Shown one piece after another: positions 46,901 to 57,797 of a DNA stretch of 64,000 nt (position 1 is its first letter; each line of letters opens with the position of its first letter). A program made the position numbers and the translations under genes. Under the pieces are notes generated by a model. That model searched no databases and was not told where the DNA came from. It saw only the letters and a program-made list of their open reading frames with translations. The DNA is from Aedes albopictus (taxonomy: Eukaryota; Arthropoda; Insecta; Diptera; Culicidae): contig NC_085136.1 in NCBI RefSeq assembly GCF_035046485.1, positions 77,641,734 to 77,705,733 on the forward strand. Reading direction: 5' to 3'.

Positions 46901-47152
46901 GTGAGCCACTATTTAAGTACGTTGCGTGGGAGGGTTTGTTCACACTGGAGGAATTCTCATCTTAAAGCTACTGTCGAACGCTGAACTGATTATAGTGAAC
47001 TGTGAAAATGTGAAAAAAAGGATAGCACATGTGGAATCAATTTGATAGCTCTACGGATTAGATTGGGACTTAAAGGAGTAACAAAATTCAAGTCCTTATG
47101 AATGATGAAACAATCGATGATTTTGCGAATGCAGGTTTCATTCATCCATTTA
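46901..47152. other. Intronic sequence, nothing recognised
   Basis: AT-rich sequence directly after the donor at 46901, with no repeat or gene seen. Confidence 0.35.
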
Positions 47153-48228
47153 CAGGTTCCCAAACTTTTTGCTACCGCGGCGCCTTTTGAAATTTTCAAA
47201 ATTTTCACGGCGCACCAACAACTTTTTACTAAGAATTTTAATGATTATAACACCTTCAGTTCAAAATTTCAAATATAAATCGTAATAAAGCCTTGAATGT
47301 TATGCTTTTTATAATTAAAACAAAAAGAAAAATTGCTTAATGATTCGCAGAACTTAACACAAATTTTAGATTTCTAAAGGATTGCATTGCAAAATTTTTA
47401 TTTTTTTTAAATAAACTACATACGTAGATAATCAATTTTTTGGGAAAATAGATATAAAAATGCATTGTTCAGGAGCTGTCAGAACGGCTGACAGTGACGG
47501 TTGAGGGGTCATGTTTTTGTATTCGGAACTCAAAAAACTCAACTCAACAACCCAACAAAGGCGGTTTCAGAATCATGCATGAAATCTACACATAAATTGT
47601 CGCAGATTTTTTTACGATAAGGAGCTAAACTAGTCTATAGGAGGAAATCTAAATCATAGAGACAAACTAACAAGTTATGAAAGTGATGTAAGTAAAAATG
47701 TCGTCCCGAAATGTTTGAGACAGCACTAAGTCCTGCAGATTGACAGTAATTGTAGATGACATTATTATGGAAAGAACTTCAAAACCGTTTCTTGTAATAT
47801 CTACTTTGAATTACAAGCTATTTATAAAATCGAAACCCAGGCCGAATCATAAAAATTCCAACAATTTGAGAGACTTACGAAAATTTTCTATATTCCGGAC
47901 CAATTTTGTAAAAATCTAAATGTTTCATGAGGATATTATAAATTCTGGAAAACATTCGTAGACTTTGGAATATTTACTATATTCAATTGAAAATTTAGAA
48001 GAGGGAAACGAATGACTTTCTTTTGAAGTCTTCCACAATAAAAGCCGAATACAAAAAAGGGTTTGAGGTGGCACTAGTTTTACAAAACAATACAAAAACA
48101 GCTAAAAATATATTCTGCCTTCAATAATAAGAGTTTGTTCTTTGTGTTTTGACCCAAGAGCCTGCGGCGCACCTGAGAGATGTTCACGGCGCACCAGGGC
48201 GCCGCGGCGCACAGTTTGGGAAGCACTG
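47153..48228. mobile_element. hAT-like nonautonomous element (TTCCCAAACT ends)
   Basis: 1.08 kb with ends caggttcccaaacttttt and cagtttgggaagcactg, next to gcgccgcggcgc blocks that also invert. The 7-bp repeat catttac spans 47147-47153 and 48229-48235. The interior is AT-rich, has no transposase, and holds a scrap of I-clade 3' UTR (47985-48130, gaagagggaaacg...). These ends are typical of Buster/Charlie-like hAT elements. Confidence 0.75.
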
Positions 48229-48235
48229 CATTTAC

Positions 48236-49721
48236 CGAAAGCATCACTAGACATAGTGTCTGAGCGAAGAATATTTTAATTTAAGGGGAATTTTGCAAAA
48301 AATTAAATCGAACGAGCTAACCAAATTATTTAGACATGACGTCAATCCATACGTTCATCGAGTCAGACTGATTGAAACATCGCACTAAACATGTCAATAA
48401 GCATATGCTTAGAAGGATATATGAAAAACTGGAATGAGCTCACCAAATCATGTAACGACAAATGGATAGTGTTTCCAGGTGATTTGGTGAGCTCGTTCAA
48501 TTTTCAGTCTAAAGAAAATTATTTTTTAATAAATAATGTTTCCTTGACCTCATATAAAGCGTATACTAGCAGACTATTATTTTCAATATATAAAAATGCA
48601 GTGGCATACGTGGGACCGCGCATAACTTGCGAACGGATGGTCCGATTTGGGCCGTCTGAGTTTTGTTCTGTTAGTTTTCACCCAAGGAAGGTTTATAAGG
48701 CAAAAAACATAGAAAAAATGAGAGTTTTTAAAAATCGATCTACCATACATTTTGACCGGGGACTTGGTCTTGGCTAGAAACTTGAAACGTCAAAAAACAC
48801 AGTGACTTAGTTTTTAAGAATTCTATACAAGATTGTAGGAGATGCCTGGCATTTCTGGCAGTTTCCACAATATTTTTCAGAATGACCAAAAGGCACAATC
48901 ACACAAAATAAATATGTTAAATACCAATAATACAACAATAATTTTAATAAGTGTAAGAAGGGTTCTGTTCACCATAGGTGGATTAAACCGGGTTTTTAAA
49001 CCTTTTCAATTTGAAACCCAACATAATCAGTAATTTCAAAACATAAAAAACCAGATAAATTCAGCTCTCACCAGTTATTATGACGTAATTTTGCGACCAA
49101 TTTACCATCAAGCACTAGACGGAAAATCCAACCTAATCTTGCATCAATTCACGAGGTGGCTGATTGACTGCTTGAACTTTGTTGCAGTCTAATAGCCCGT
49201 GATTCGCCAATAGGAAACCGCATCCATCCACCACAATCATAGCCCATTCGAAGCGGTTTAGATTAGATAAGAGATGGATGGAATCGTATCATCGATCGCA
49301 ATTCCAAGTGCAAATGAAATTACCGACGTAATTTCAATTGAGTAGTTCAAAGGTGTCCGCCACAATGATTACAGTGTTTCTGTAGACATTGTAGTACATA
49401 GACGGTCTGGCAGGAGAAGCGTTGAGTATATAATATATGTACCACGAAATATTTTAAGGGAGAAATGATGTTCAACAGTAGATTTGTGGTGGAAGTTTAT
49501 CTATCCATGTGAACATTTACAATTTTTGAATCCCTATTGAACTTGCTTTTTTGCAGGTTTTTTTTTATAAATGGTGATAAGCCAAAGCTATATGAAACTT
49601 GCTTCACAGTTTGCCTTAGTTATGCTTTTGAGGCTTTCCACGGACCAGCACGAATCCATTTTAATCGATGTTTTTAATTTACTTGATATTTTTGTATACT
49701 ATTCCTTTTCATGTGAGAAAC
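48236..49721. other. No gene seen; inverted repeat 48297-48503
   Basis: Noncoding. Around 48297-48323 and 48481-48503 the phrase cgaacgagct(c/a)accaaat is inverted, with a third partial copy near 48433, suggesting a small decayed foldback. The rest is AT-rich and unassigned. Confidence 0.35.
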
Positions 49722-50431
49722 CATTTTTTCATATCAAAAGTTCATATTTTGTCTCGACTAACTTTCAAATAGGGCCTATGAAAAAATGGAACACAAGCAA
49801 ATAAAAAATTATAACACGGAAACGGCTTGTTCGATCGGAAAGGTGTCTTCAGCAAAGTTGTAGAATAATATATGGCGGCTCTCAGAAAAATACACATTGA
49901 AAAATTTATTTAGTTTTTCTTCTGAAAAAACTTAATTTTGTTACTAAAAATTAAATATCTCAAAAAGTTATTTTTTTACCTTCGTGTTTTTTTGTGAGAA
50001 TAAAGTTCATTCTGTTAGCTATCATCTGTAAAATTTTTATAGTGGTAAAAAAATGTACAAAAAAGTTACGGCACTTTGAACATTTTTGGTTGCGTGTTTT
50101 TTTAGAGTGCATGACGAATTTCCCGCAAACTAGATTTTGGGGTTGGCAGCACCCTCTCAGATTTCAATAGAATTGTGTAGGTATGAAGACTATGTACTTT
50201 AAAGCAACGTTGCATACTTTGTTGTTTTTTTTTTTAATTTATCTACACTAATATTTGAAAAGGGCTTAAGTTTTTGACTATTTTATTTATACCAATATAA
50301 CTTAAAAATAACATGACCTGCAAAAAAGTGTGGTATGTGTGACTTTAAGGAATTTGTGTAAACTTTCAAGTAAAAAATTGAAATATTTAAAAAACGATCA
50401 CGCTAAAAAAAGTTAAAAAATAAATTGAAGT

Positions 50432-50970
50432 CACTTAAGGGCAAAGTCTTCGGTATACCAATCCGTGTGGTCAATTAATGATTTTTAATGAAACTCAACG
50501 TACATATGTACAATTGGAAATATTATTAGTAAAATTGCGAAAAAATCCACAGCTCAGGTGAGATTTGAACTCACGACCCTTATACGCTAGACAAGTGCTT
50601 TTCCAACTAAGCTACCGAGCCAATTAATGACACGGCATTTTGGTTGGTACAAGGTAATTCCAATCTCATCGATCATGCTTCATCTTTCCCTTAAATTTCA
50701 CCGCAAATATATCCATCTCTTATGTACACATGCATGAAGAGCGATGCGATTTATTTACTGTTGAAACTGTTTGCCTAACTTTCAGGCGTCTCTTCATCAC
50801 CGACTGTGGTGAGGAAGAACAATTGAAACCTGGTAGGCGACCAACGTGTCGTTCGCACTCTTTCATATACGACAGATTACTACAGAAGAGGTAGAAGCTC
50901 GAGTTTCATTAAAAATCATTAATTGACCACACGGATTGGTATACCGAAGACTTTGCCCTTAAGTCAGTTT
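50432..50970. mobile_element. Nested inverted-repeat element carrying a tRNA-like unit
   Basis: Arms of about 60 bp (50435-50491 and 50905-50967) begin aagggcaaagtcttcggta and are almost perfect reverse complements; they are cleaner than the outer foldback, so the insertion is later. Its left half holds a complete tRNA fold. A short flanking repeat (aagtca) may be the target duplication. Confidence 0.7.
50551..50621 (-). tRNA. tRNA-like sequence, anticodon AGC, inside transposon
   Basis: 71 nt on the minus strand folds into a full cloverleaf: acceptor ggctcgg/ctgagct (two G-U pairs), D stem gctt/aagc, anticodon stem cttgt/ataag with loop ctagcgt, and T stem gtgag/ctcac with loop ttcaaat. The A box tagcttagttgg fits the consensus exactly, and the B box is gttcaaatc. 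The anticodon reads AGC (Ala), but the alanine identity pair G3:U70 is absent (C3-G70), so it is more likely a mobile pol III promoter or SINE-derived unit than a translating tRNA. Confidence 0.5.
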
Positions 50971-52095
50971 CACCCGAAATCATGGTACCTCAGAAATGCT
51001 TTTCTTCAAAAGTGCGCATCTTGCGATATATGGCAAAATTTTCAATAATTACAAAAATGTCATGTTTTGCAAATTGAAATAATTTTTCTTATTTGCATTT
51101 TTTTTACTTTTAAAGCGTATTGACATTTTTCAATGTTATGAAAGTTCACATGATTATCTAAAAGTCACCCATACATAACTTTTTTAATGTCATTTTTAAG
51201 TTATATTGAGTAAAAAACGGTCAAATACTTTAGACCTTTTCAAATATTAGTCTAGGTAAATAAAAAAAAAACAACGTATGCAATCTCGCTTTAAAATACG
51301 TCTTTAAAGCTAAGAAATTCCATCGGATTCTGAGACAGTTTTGCCAAACCCCTACGGCGAGTTTGCGTGAATTCGTCATACACTCTAAAAAACACACAAC
51401 CGAAAATGTTCAAAGTGCCATAACTTTTTTGTACATTTTTTTACTATTATGAGATTTCTACAGATGGTAGCTAACAGAATGAACTTTATTCTCACAAAAT
51501 ATCACGAAGGTAAAAAAATAACTTTTTGAGATATTTAATTTTTAGTAACAAAATTCAGTTTTTTTAGAAGAAAAACTAAATAAATTTTTCAATGTGTATT
51601 TTTCTGAGAGCCACCATTTATTAATCTACAACTTTGCCGAAGACAGTTTTCCGATCAAACAAGCAGTTTCAGAGATATGATTTTTCATTTGCATGTGTTC
51701 CATTTTTTCATAGGCCCTATTTGAAAGTTAGTCGAGACTCAATAAAAAGTTTTAATATGAAAAAATAGTTATTTATATTGATTAGAACAGCTGTGCAAAA
51801 GCAACATGTTTAAGTCAAATAAACTAAAACAGGTTCTTATAACCATCACCAAAACCAAAATAAAACGTATTCAGTTTTATCACGGTTCTAAAAACCTTTA
51901 CAAAACTAATTGGCCATCAAAATGTTGCTGGGGAAGCCACGTGCATCACTAGAAACAATTCCCAGAAATGTCAGGAGTCAGGAAACTTCGTAGCAGAGCA
52001 CGTTGAGCTGAGAATGACCCCTCGATAGTGTTACGTTGATTAACAGCCAAACAATCACATATTGTGAAGCGGTGCGCCGTGCTGTTTTGATTGAT

Positions 52096-52181
52096 CTACA
52101 CTGCCCTGAATCGCATATCTGTCCCATTTGCATAGGAAATCCAGCAAAGATGGGACTGATATGCGATTCACGGCAGTACAG
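52096..52181. repeat. Small hairpin, family D copy 1
   Basis: Arms of about 31 bp (gcatatctgtccca and its complement, beyond them actgcc...ggcagt) with three mismatches around tttgcataggaaa. A second copy is at 55143-55226. Confidence 0.75.
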
Positions 52182-52185
52182 TACA

Positions 52186-52312
52186 TATATAGTATTTACG
52201 GGACTAGCAATTTGCACTTAGATGATAAGACAGTATAACATCTTGTTGATCTACGTTGAGTATTATTATTAAAATAAATCAAATAATAAGAAGTTCTTTT
52301 CGCATATTTCAA
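52186..52312. repeat. Direct repeat flanking hAT-like element, left copy
   Basis: About 125 bp (tagtatttacgggactagca, cttgttgat, ttgagtatta) is repeated at 53752-53875 in the same orientation, on the other side of the element 52444-53744. Confidence 0.7.
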
Positions 52313-52443
52313 TAGATTTATATTTTATGCTGGAATTCCTTTAGAATTTTTTCTTGCGACTCCTCAAGAAGTTTCTCAATAGAATCCTCCAGGAATGCCT
52401 TTCATGATTACTTTTAAAAACAATCTCTAAGGATCCCCTAAAA

Positions 52444-53744
52444 CAGTGGTGCTCAGGCTGGAGGATACCGCGGGCCAAATTTGCAATTCGGGATCGACCT
52501 GCGGGCCGCATAAAACATTGATGCACAAAAACAACAAAAAGAACAATTCTAAAGCATATTTATTAAAAATCTGAACTGTTCAATTTAGATTCATAAGTAT
52601 GGTTGAGAAAAACGTTTGAGCTTCAAATTGAAATTCAAACAAACAATTTAGAAGTTGCCCCTAGAATTGCCTTGAAGCCACTTCAAGAACTTGTCAAGCA
52701 GCTTTTACAAGAATTTCTTTTGAATCACTCCAAAAAGTTTGCTGGATTTTCTCCTGAAATATCTTGTGGAGTTGCTCCAGAAGGTTTCCGAGAAATTTCT
52801 TGAAGTTTCTTTTAGTTTTTCTAGAATTCTCTTGGAACACTTCCAAGAACTTCTCTTAGATTTGCCTTTGGAACTGCCCTGAAGTTACTTCAGGAATTCC
52901 TCATTAATCGTTTCAAAGAATTTCTCCTAGAATAGCTTCCGGATTTTTCCAAAAATTTTCCCGGAATTTTTTGAAGATTTTAGTAAATTCTTTCAATAAG
53001 TCTCTTCTAAAGTTGATGAAATACTTCATCATTAAATTTCTTCAAAAATTAGATTTCTAACAATTGTTTCCGGAAGTTTCTTCAACATTATCTTCTAAAG
53101 TTGCTGCAAATTTATTGTTCTAATTTTCCTCAGGCGTTCTAGGCATCTTTTGTGTCTTGATGCAGTTGGTCCTGGAATCTTGTATGTAGTTACTCCTGAT
53201 TTTTTTTTTGTTGCTCAAGAAATTTATTCTAAAGTTCAATTCAAATTGGATTCGTAAGTTTTGTTTCGAAAAATTTAAACAAACAGTGAAAATTAAACAA
53301 TATTGGCAACCAAGTTGAGATTTGTTGAGAATTTTGTCAAAAACTTCGTGCTTTGTGTTTTTATGTTCTTCGGAAAGGCGTGTGAAATATTTGCTCAGCG
53401 TTGCATTGACTGCGCTTAAAAACTGCAACTAATTTTTAAATGATTCAAGATTACATTTTTAACAAACTTTCATTTGATTCGTACCACTTATAAATAACTA
53501 TAAGCTGGCTTCGTGACTTAGATGAAATGCCGAATCTTACCAGAACGGATTGTTCTTTTTGTTTATTTATCATTTAATTTGTGTTCAACACTGTGAAAAT
53601 TGATCATCATTTTTTTTTGTTTGATTTCTTAATAAATTTAACGAGTTATTTCAAATAATCGTTCAGAAATTTCGATTCGTCTTAAAGTACTCCGCGGGCG
53701 GGTCGCATCTTAAGGCTTGGAGGGCCGCAGGATGAGCACCACTG
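52444..53744. mobile_element. hAT-like nonautonomous element (CAGTGGTGCTCA ends)
   Basis: 1.3 kb with ends cagtggtgctca and tgagcaccactg, followed inward by ctgg/gcgggcc-rich blocks on both sides. The ends are typical of hAT elements. The interior is decayed ggaattcc-like and caagaa repeats and AT-rich DNA without transposase. I could not find a matching 8-bp duplication at the borders. Confidence 0.65.
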
Positions 53745-53751
53745 ATCTACA

Positions 53752-53875
53752 GTATATTGTATTTACGGGATTAGCAATTTGCACTAAGATAAGACAATAT
53801 AACATCTTGTTGATGGACGTTGAGTATTATAATCAAACAAATCTAATAATAAGAGGGTCAAATACTTCAATAGAA
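53752..53875. repeat. Direct repeat flanking hAT-like element, right copy
   Basis: Matches 52186-52312. See that entry. Confidence 0.7.
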
Positions 53876-54091
53876 TAATTTTTTGATAATCAAATCATGC
53901 ACGAAATTATGAAAAAATTACACAGATCAGTTTAGATTTGAACTCAAGATGCTTGTATCACAGACAAACAGACGTAACACTTTTCAAAACGGCTTGGCAC
54001 AACGATCAATTCATACTTCATTTGATTTTCGAGATCCTTTTACCAGAGGCGCTAGTGTTTGATCGCTTTGACGATTGCCAGTGTATACGTT
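53876..54091. other. No gene; tRNA-like relic near 53930
   Basis: cagtttagatttgaactc at about 53929-53946 resembles the T arm of the tRNA-like unit at 50551-50621. A second partial match, acaagtgctttatcaactgag at about 54457, resembles its 5' half. Both look like decayed copies of the same pol III-type unit. Confidence 0.35.
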
Positions 54092-54258
54092 GGGGGCTGT
54101 TCATAAACCACGTAGACTTTTTGGGGGGGAGGGGGGGTCTGGCCAAAGTCTACGCTCCATACAAATTTCAAAATTTTTGTATGGACAAAAGTCTACGAGG
54201 GGGGGGGGGGGGTTCTGAGATGACCAAATTTTGGTCTACGTGGTTTATGAACAGCCCC
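54092..54258. mobile_element. G-rich foldback MITE (gggggctgttcataaaccacg ends)
   Basis: Inverted arms gggggctgttcataaacc...gtctac and their complement, with runs of G inside each arm and a ttttgtatgga phrase at the centre. This is a widespread insect foldback type. It has no coding sequence; glycine-rich frames here come from G runs. Confidence 0.8.
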
Positions 54259-54603
54259 TTGCTGAATGATGCAAACGAAAATTAATTAATATTACAGGTG
54301 TGCGTGTTAGATAAACGTCAAATCGAAATCCATCATGGCCGACAGTGCTCGTGCGGTTCTACCAACAGGTGGCAGTGAGCTCATGAAAAAGACACCGGGC
54401 AAAAGTGTTTGATGATTTTCCTCTAAGAGTTACGTCGGTTCGTCTGTGCTGGTATGCAAGACAAGTGCTTTATCAACTGAGTTATTGAACCAATCTAGGC
54501 CCGGATTATGGATTGTGACGGACGGAGCCGGAGAGGATGTGGCCCAGGTATCCAACAGAAAAGCAAACATCTGGCCGTACGCACAGCATGAGGTACATCA
54601 ACT

Positions 54604-54856
54604 CTGGAGCTCGATTTAAATAGGTCGTATGTGCTTTTGTCGATATAAAATTCGATCAGTTTATTTTAGTTATTGTAGCAACATGGAAGATATTTTTGAT
54701 ACTTTTAATGATGGAACGGAAAGTTTATTTTGTGAGGATTCTGCTGTATGTATCAACTTTGTTCAATTTCAACGGTTTTCGCTACAATAAGTAAATCCAA
54801 CTGATCGAAATTTTAATCGACAAAAGCACATACGACCTATTCAAATCGAGCTCCAG
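54604..54856. mobile_element. IR element with AACT target and short ORF start
   Basis: 253 bp with about 60-bp arms (ctggagctcgattt, ggtcgtatgtgcttttgtcg), flanked by aact at 54600-54603 and 54857-54860. Between the arms, ATG at about 54683 opens MEDIFDTFNDGTESL... and a donor-like gct|gtatgt follows. This looks like a deletion derivative that kept the first coding exon of its parent. The parent family is not recognised. Confidence 0.7.
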
Positions 54857-54901
54857 AACTATCTTAGCAGTTCCCGGTATCGTTCATCGGTGCGTTGCCC
54901 T

Positions 54902-55069
54902 GGGGGCTGTCCATTTATTACGTAAGGAGATTTTTGCGAATTTTCGACACCCCCACCCCCCCTTGTAAGATTTTTTGTATGGGCACCCAAATATTTTTGT
55001 GTGACGCGTAAGATGTTTTGAACCCCCCCTCCCCCCATAAACCCTTACGTAATTAATGGACAGCCCCCT
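54902..55069. mobile_element. G-rich foldback MITE (gggggctgtccatttattacg ends)
   Basis: Arms gggggctgtccattta...cgtaa and ttacgtaatt..tggacagcccc, with C-run cores and tttttgtatggg at the centre. Same structural type as 54092-54258 but a different sequence family. Confidence 0.8.
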
Positions 55070-55142
55070 GTCAGCTCCATCGGTGTTCGAACCGGATTGC
55101 AGTCGCTCATCCCGAAACATTTCATCAGTCGGTTAATGCTTG

Positions 55143-55226
55143 TACTGCCGTGAGTCGCATATCTGTCCCATTTGCATAGGAAACCCAGCAAACATGGGAC
55201 TGATATGCGATTCACGGCAGTGTAGC
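55143..55226. repeat. Small hairpin, family D copy 2
   Basis: Arms tactgccgtgagtcgcatat and complement, loop with tttgcataggaaaccc. Nearly the same as 52096-52181; the 3' arm is essentially unchanged between copies. Confidence 0.75.
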
Positions 55227-55350
55227 TTGCGATAGTTGCACCACTCCAGCCTCATAGTCGTAGGCAATCTTGATTTCTAACTGCACTGCCATAGTGCCGC
55301 GTCAAAGTGAGAGTGGGAGTGTGCGTCCAAAGGATTTACTGTTGTTAATA

Positions 55351-57329
55351 CACTCCCGGGCAAAAGTTTGGGGTCACCCCTTCAAACACATGGAAATGTT
55401 TTTCGGTCATATCTCAGTAATCTGTCATTTAATCCAGTCGTTCTCAGACTCTATCGAAAGATAAAGAGTTAGATTTGATTCGTATGTACTTTTCACAAAT
55501 TTTCTATGAAATTTTTAGTATAAAAAGTTTACCTAAACTTGCATGTTTTTCCTAAATCTGTACGAAAAATTGTTTTGCGTGTAATTCAAAATTGGGTCGA
55601 CCAAATTTTAAAATTAAAGTTGCATTAGAACCCTATTTCTGTAATATTTGAGAGCCATTCACTAGATTTTAGCGGAAAAATTCATAACATAATTTAAATT
55701 ATCGAGTTAGGTTTACAAGTCACCGTGCAAAAGTTTGGGGTCACCTTCCAAATGAAGTCTGAGTCGGATTTTTGTTCAAATCGTCATTTCCTTTTGGTGC
55801 AACTTCAATTCTTTCTTTGATTATTGAATGGCAAGACACAGAAATGGTTATGAAATGTTCATAAATTAAGTTCTCGACTAACTTAAGGTAGAAAATGGTA
55901 TATAAAATCCATACTAAATCAGCTAAGTACGTTATATAAAGTGCCAAAGAGGATGAAAATGAGATATAAATGACTGATTCGTGAATTGTACCCTAATAAC
56001 TGTGGGTGTTATAACCACAAACATACCATTACCTCAAATCCATAAGTTTAAGGAATGTTACAAATTTTAATTTAAATGGCATTTTCATTAAAAAGTTATC
56101 CCTTTGCTTTGCACCAAAACACTAAATCTCGAATGTAATACATAGTACATTCGGAGAAACGACATTCATTGTAATGTTTTTTTTGAAAATTGTGTATTTG
56201 TGGTTTTAACACTTACAGTTATATAGGGTAGAATTCACGAATCAGTCAGTTTTATCTCACTTCTATTCTCTTTCGCACTTTATATAACGAACTTAGCTGA
56301 TTTAGTATGGATTTTATATACCATTTTCTACCTTAACTTAGTCTAGAACTTAGTTTATGAACATTTCATAACCATTTCTGTGTCTTGCCATTCAACTATC
56401 ATAGAAGGAATTGGAGTTGCACCAAAAAAATGACGATTTGTATAAAAACCGACTCAGACTTCATTTGAAAGGTGACTCCAAACTTTTGCACGGTGACTTG
56501 TAAACCTAACTCGATAATTTAAATTATGTTATGATTTTTTTCGCTAAAATCTAATGAATGGCTCTCAAAGAGTATAGAAATAGGGTTCTAATGCAACTTT
56601 AATTTCAAAATTTGGACGACCCAATTTTGAATTACACGGAAAACAATTTTTTGCAACTTCTCATCGTAATAGGCCATTTTACCTCACGCAAATCTGACAG
56701 GAAAAGGCCTACTTTCCCACACCAAATTAACAGTGCTGTAATGGTTCATTACAGCACTGATTTGCGTTGCGTAATGAACTATTACAGCACTGTTTTCAGA
56801 TTTGATCAACTTATTGATGCTTTCTGGACGCAGGTTTGAAAAATTGTGATAACTGCACAGTATAACCTGATATGATCAGACTTCCTTAATCATGGCTATG
56901 AACATCAGTGTGCAGACTAATAAAAAAGTTTAGTATAAAACTATCCTCAAGTGGTAATTTATGAAGGTGCAAAAAACGTTGTACGCAACTCGGTGCAGAA
57001 CTCGATTTTTACAGCACTCGTCGTAATTATCCAACTCGGCAAGCCTCGTTGAATAAATGTACGACTCGTGCTGTAAAAATCTTCATTCTGCACCTTGTTG
57101 CGTAAACTACTATTTCGTACAGATTTAGGAAAAACATGTAAGTTTAGGTAAACTTTTTGTACTAAAAATGTCATATGAAATTTGTGAAAAGTACCTACGA
57201 ATCAAATCTAACTCTTTATCTTTCGATAGAGCCTAAGAACGAGTGGATTAAATGAAAGATGACTGAGATATGACCGAAAAACATTTCCATGTTTTTGAAG
57301 GGGTGACCCCAAACTTTTGCACGGGAGTG
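55351..57329. mobile_element. About 2-kb Tc1/mariner-type foldback element
   Basis: Ends cactcccgggcaaaagtttgg and its complement, with TA on both sides (55349-55350 and 57330-57331). Each arm is about 700 bp before nested insertions, about 90% identical as reverse complements, around a centre at 56045-56175. Inside each arm a second tgcaaaagtttgg motif (about 55730 and 56475) repeats the terminal sequence, as in elements with internal terminus copies. The right arm carries a later insertion at 56650-57115. No transposase frame. Confidence 0.8.
56650..57115. mobile_element. Insertion inside the right arm of the foldback
   Basis: About 465 bp absent from the left arm: the arm sequence stops near 56650 and resumes near 57115 at cgtacagatttagg. 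It contains cattacagcactg palindromes and acgactcgtgctgtaaaaat, which relates it to 26640-26965. Limits are good to about 10 bp. Confidence 0.65.
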
Positions 57330-57394
57330 TATTCTTCTTTGCGGCTTCGCACACGCGCACTCCCACTCTCACGCGTAACTATAACGGCGTCCTA

Positions 57395-57740
57395 AGAAGT
57401 GAAGAAGTTCTCCACAGTCGGACATCTCGAAAATTATGGCCAGGTCTTGCTTCAGCTTCTCAATCGAAGATAGATTCTGTCCTGGTCCCAACAGATCGAC
57501 AACGTACAAGTTAAGGATCAGCTCATCATTTGGGTTTAGCTCAGGCAATAATCGTGCTTCGATCTGGTAAATTCCATTTTGAGTAACTCATCGTTGAAGC
57601 GCTCATTCCAGTATCGAGGTGATTGCTTCAACCCGTATAAGGACTTAATCAACCGGCTTGCTTGACCAGGCTTTGCTTCAACGCCAGCCGGAACATCCAT
57701 GAAGATGGTTTTGTTGCAGGAAAGCAGTCCTTACGCCCAT
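57395..57740 (-). pseudogene. Ty1/copia reverse transcriptase fragment
   Basis: The minus strand reads VRTAFLQ, then after a shift FMDVPAGVEAKPGQ, SLYGLKQSPRYWNERF, LNLYVVDLL (aspartate of YVDD replaced) and FEMSDCGELLHFLG. The order fits copia palm and thumb regions. The frameshift and altered catalytic motif make it dead. Confidence 0.85.
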
Positions 57741-57797
57741 TTGATGGAAGTAAAACTTGCGGTGAACTCCGACAGCTTACTTACCTTACCAATCAGG

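Larger units (their letters stand above)
49722..51770. mobile_element. About 2-kb foldback element with long inverted arms
   Basis: Two arms of roughly 650-700 bp (from gtctcgactaactttcaaat at 49752, and its complement ending near 51740) are about 85-90% reverse complements by eye, carrying phrases such as aaatatctcaaaaagtta and ggcactttgaacatttt. Similarity continues weakly outside to about 49722 and 51770. A second, nested inverted-repeat element occupies the centre (50432-50970). No transposase. Confidence 0.75.

Noticed and set aside
50551..50621. Functional tRNA-Ala gene
   Set aside because: The fold is complete, but the C3-G70 pair replaces the G3:U70 alanine identity pair, it lies inside a transposon, and decayed relatives occur nearby. 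It is reported as tRNA-like only.
53938..54285. 115-codon frame with a glycine-rich centre
   Set aside because: The glycines come from G runs of the foldback MITE at 54092-54258.
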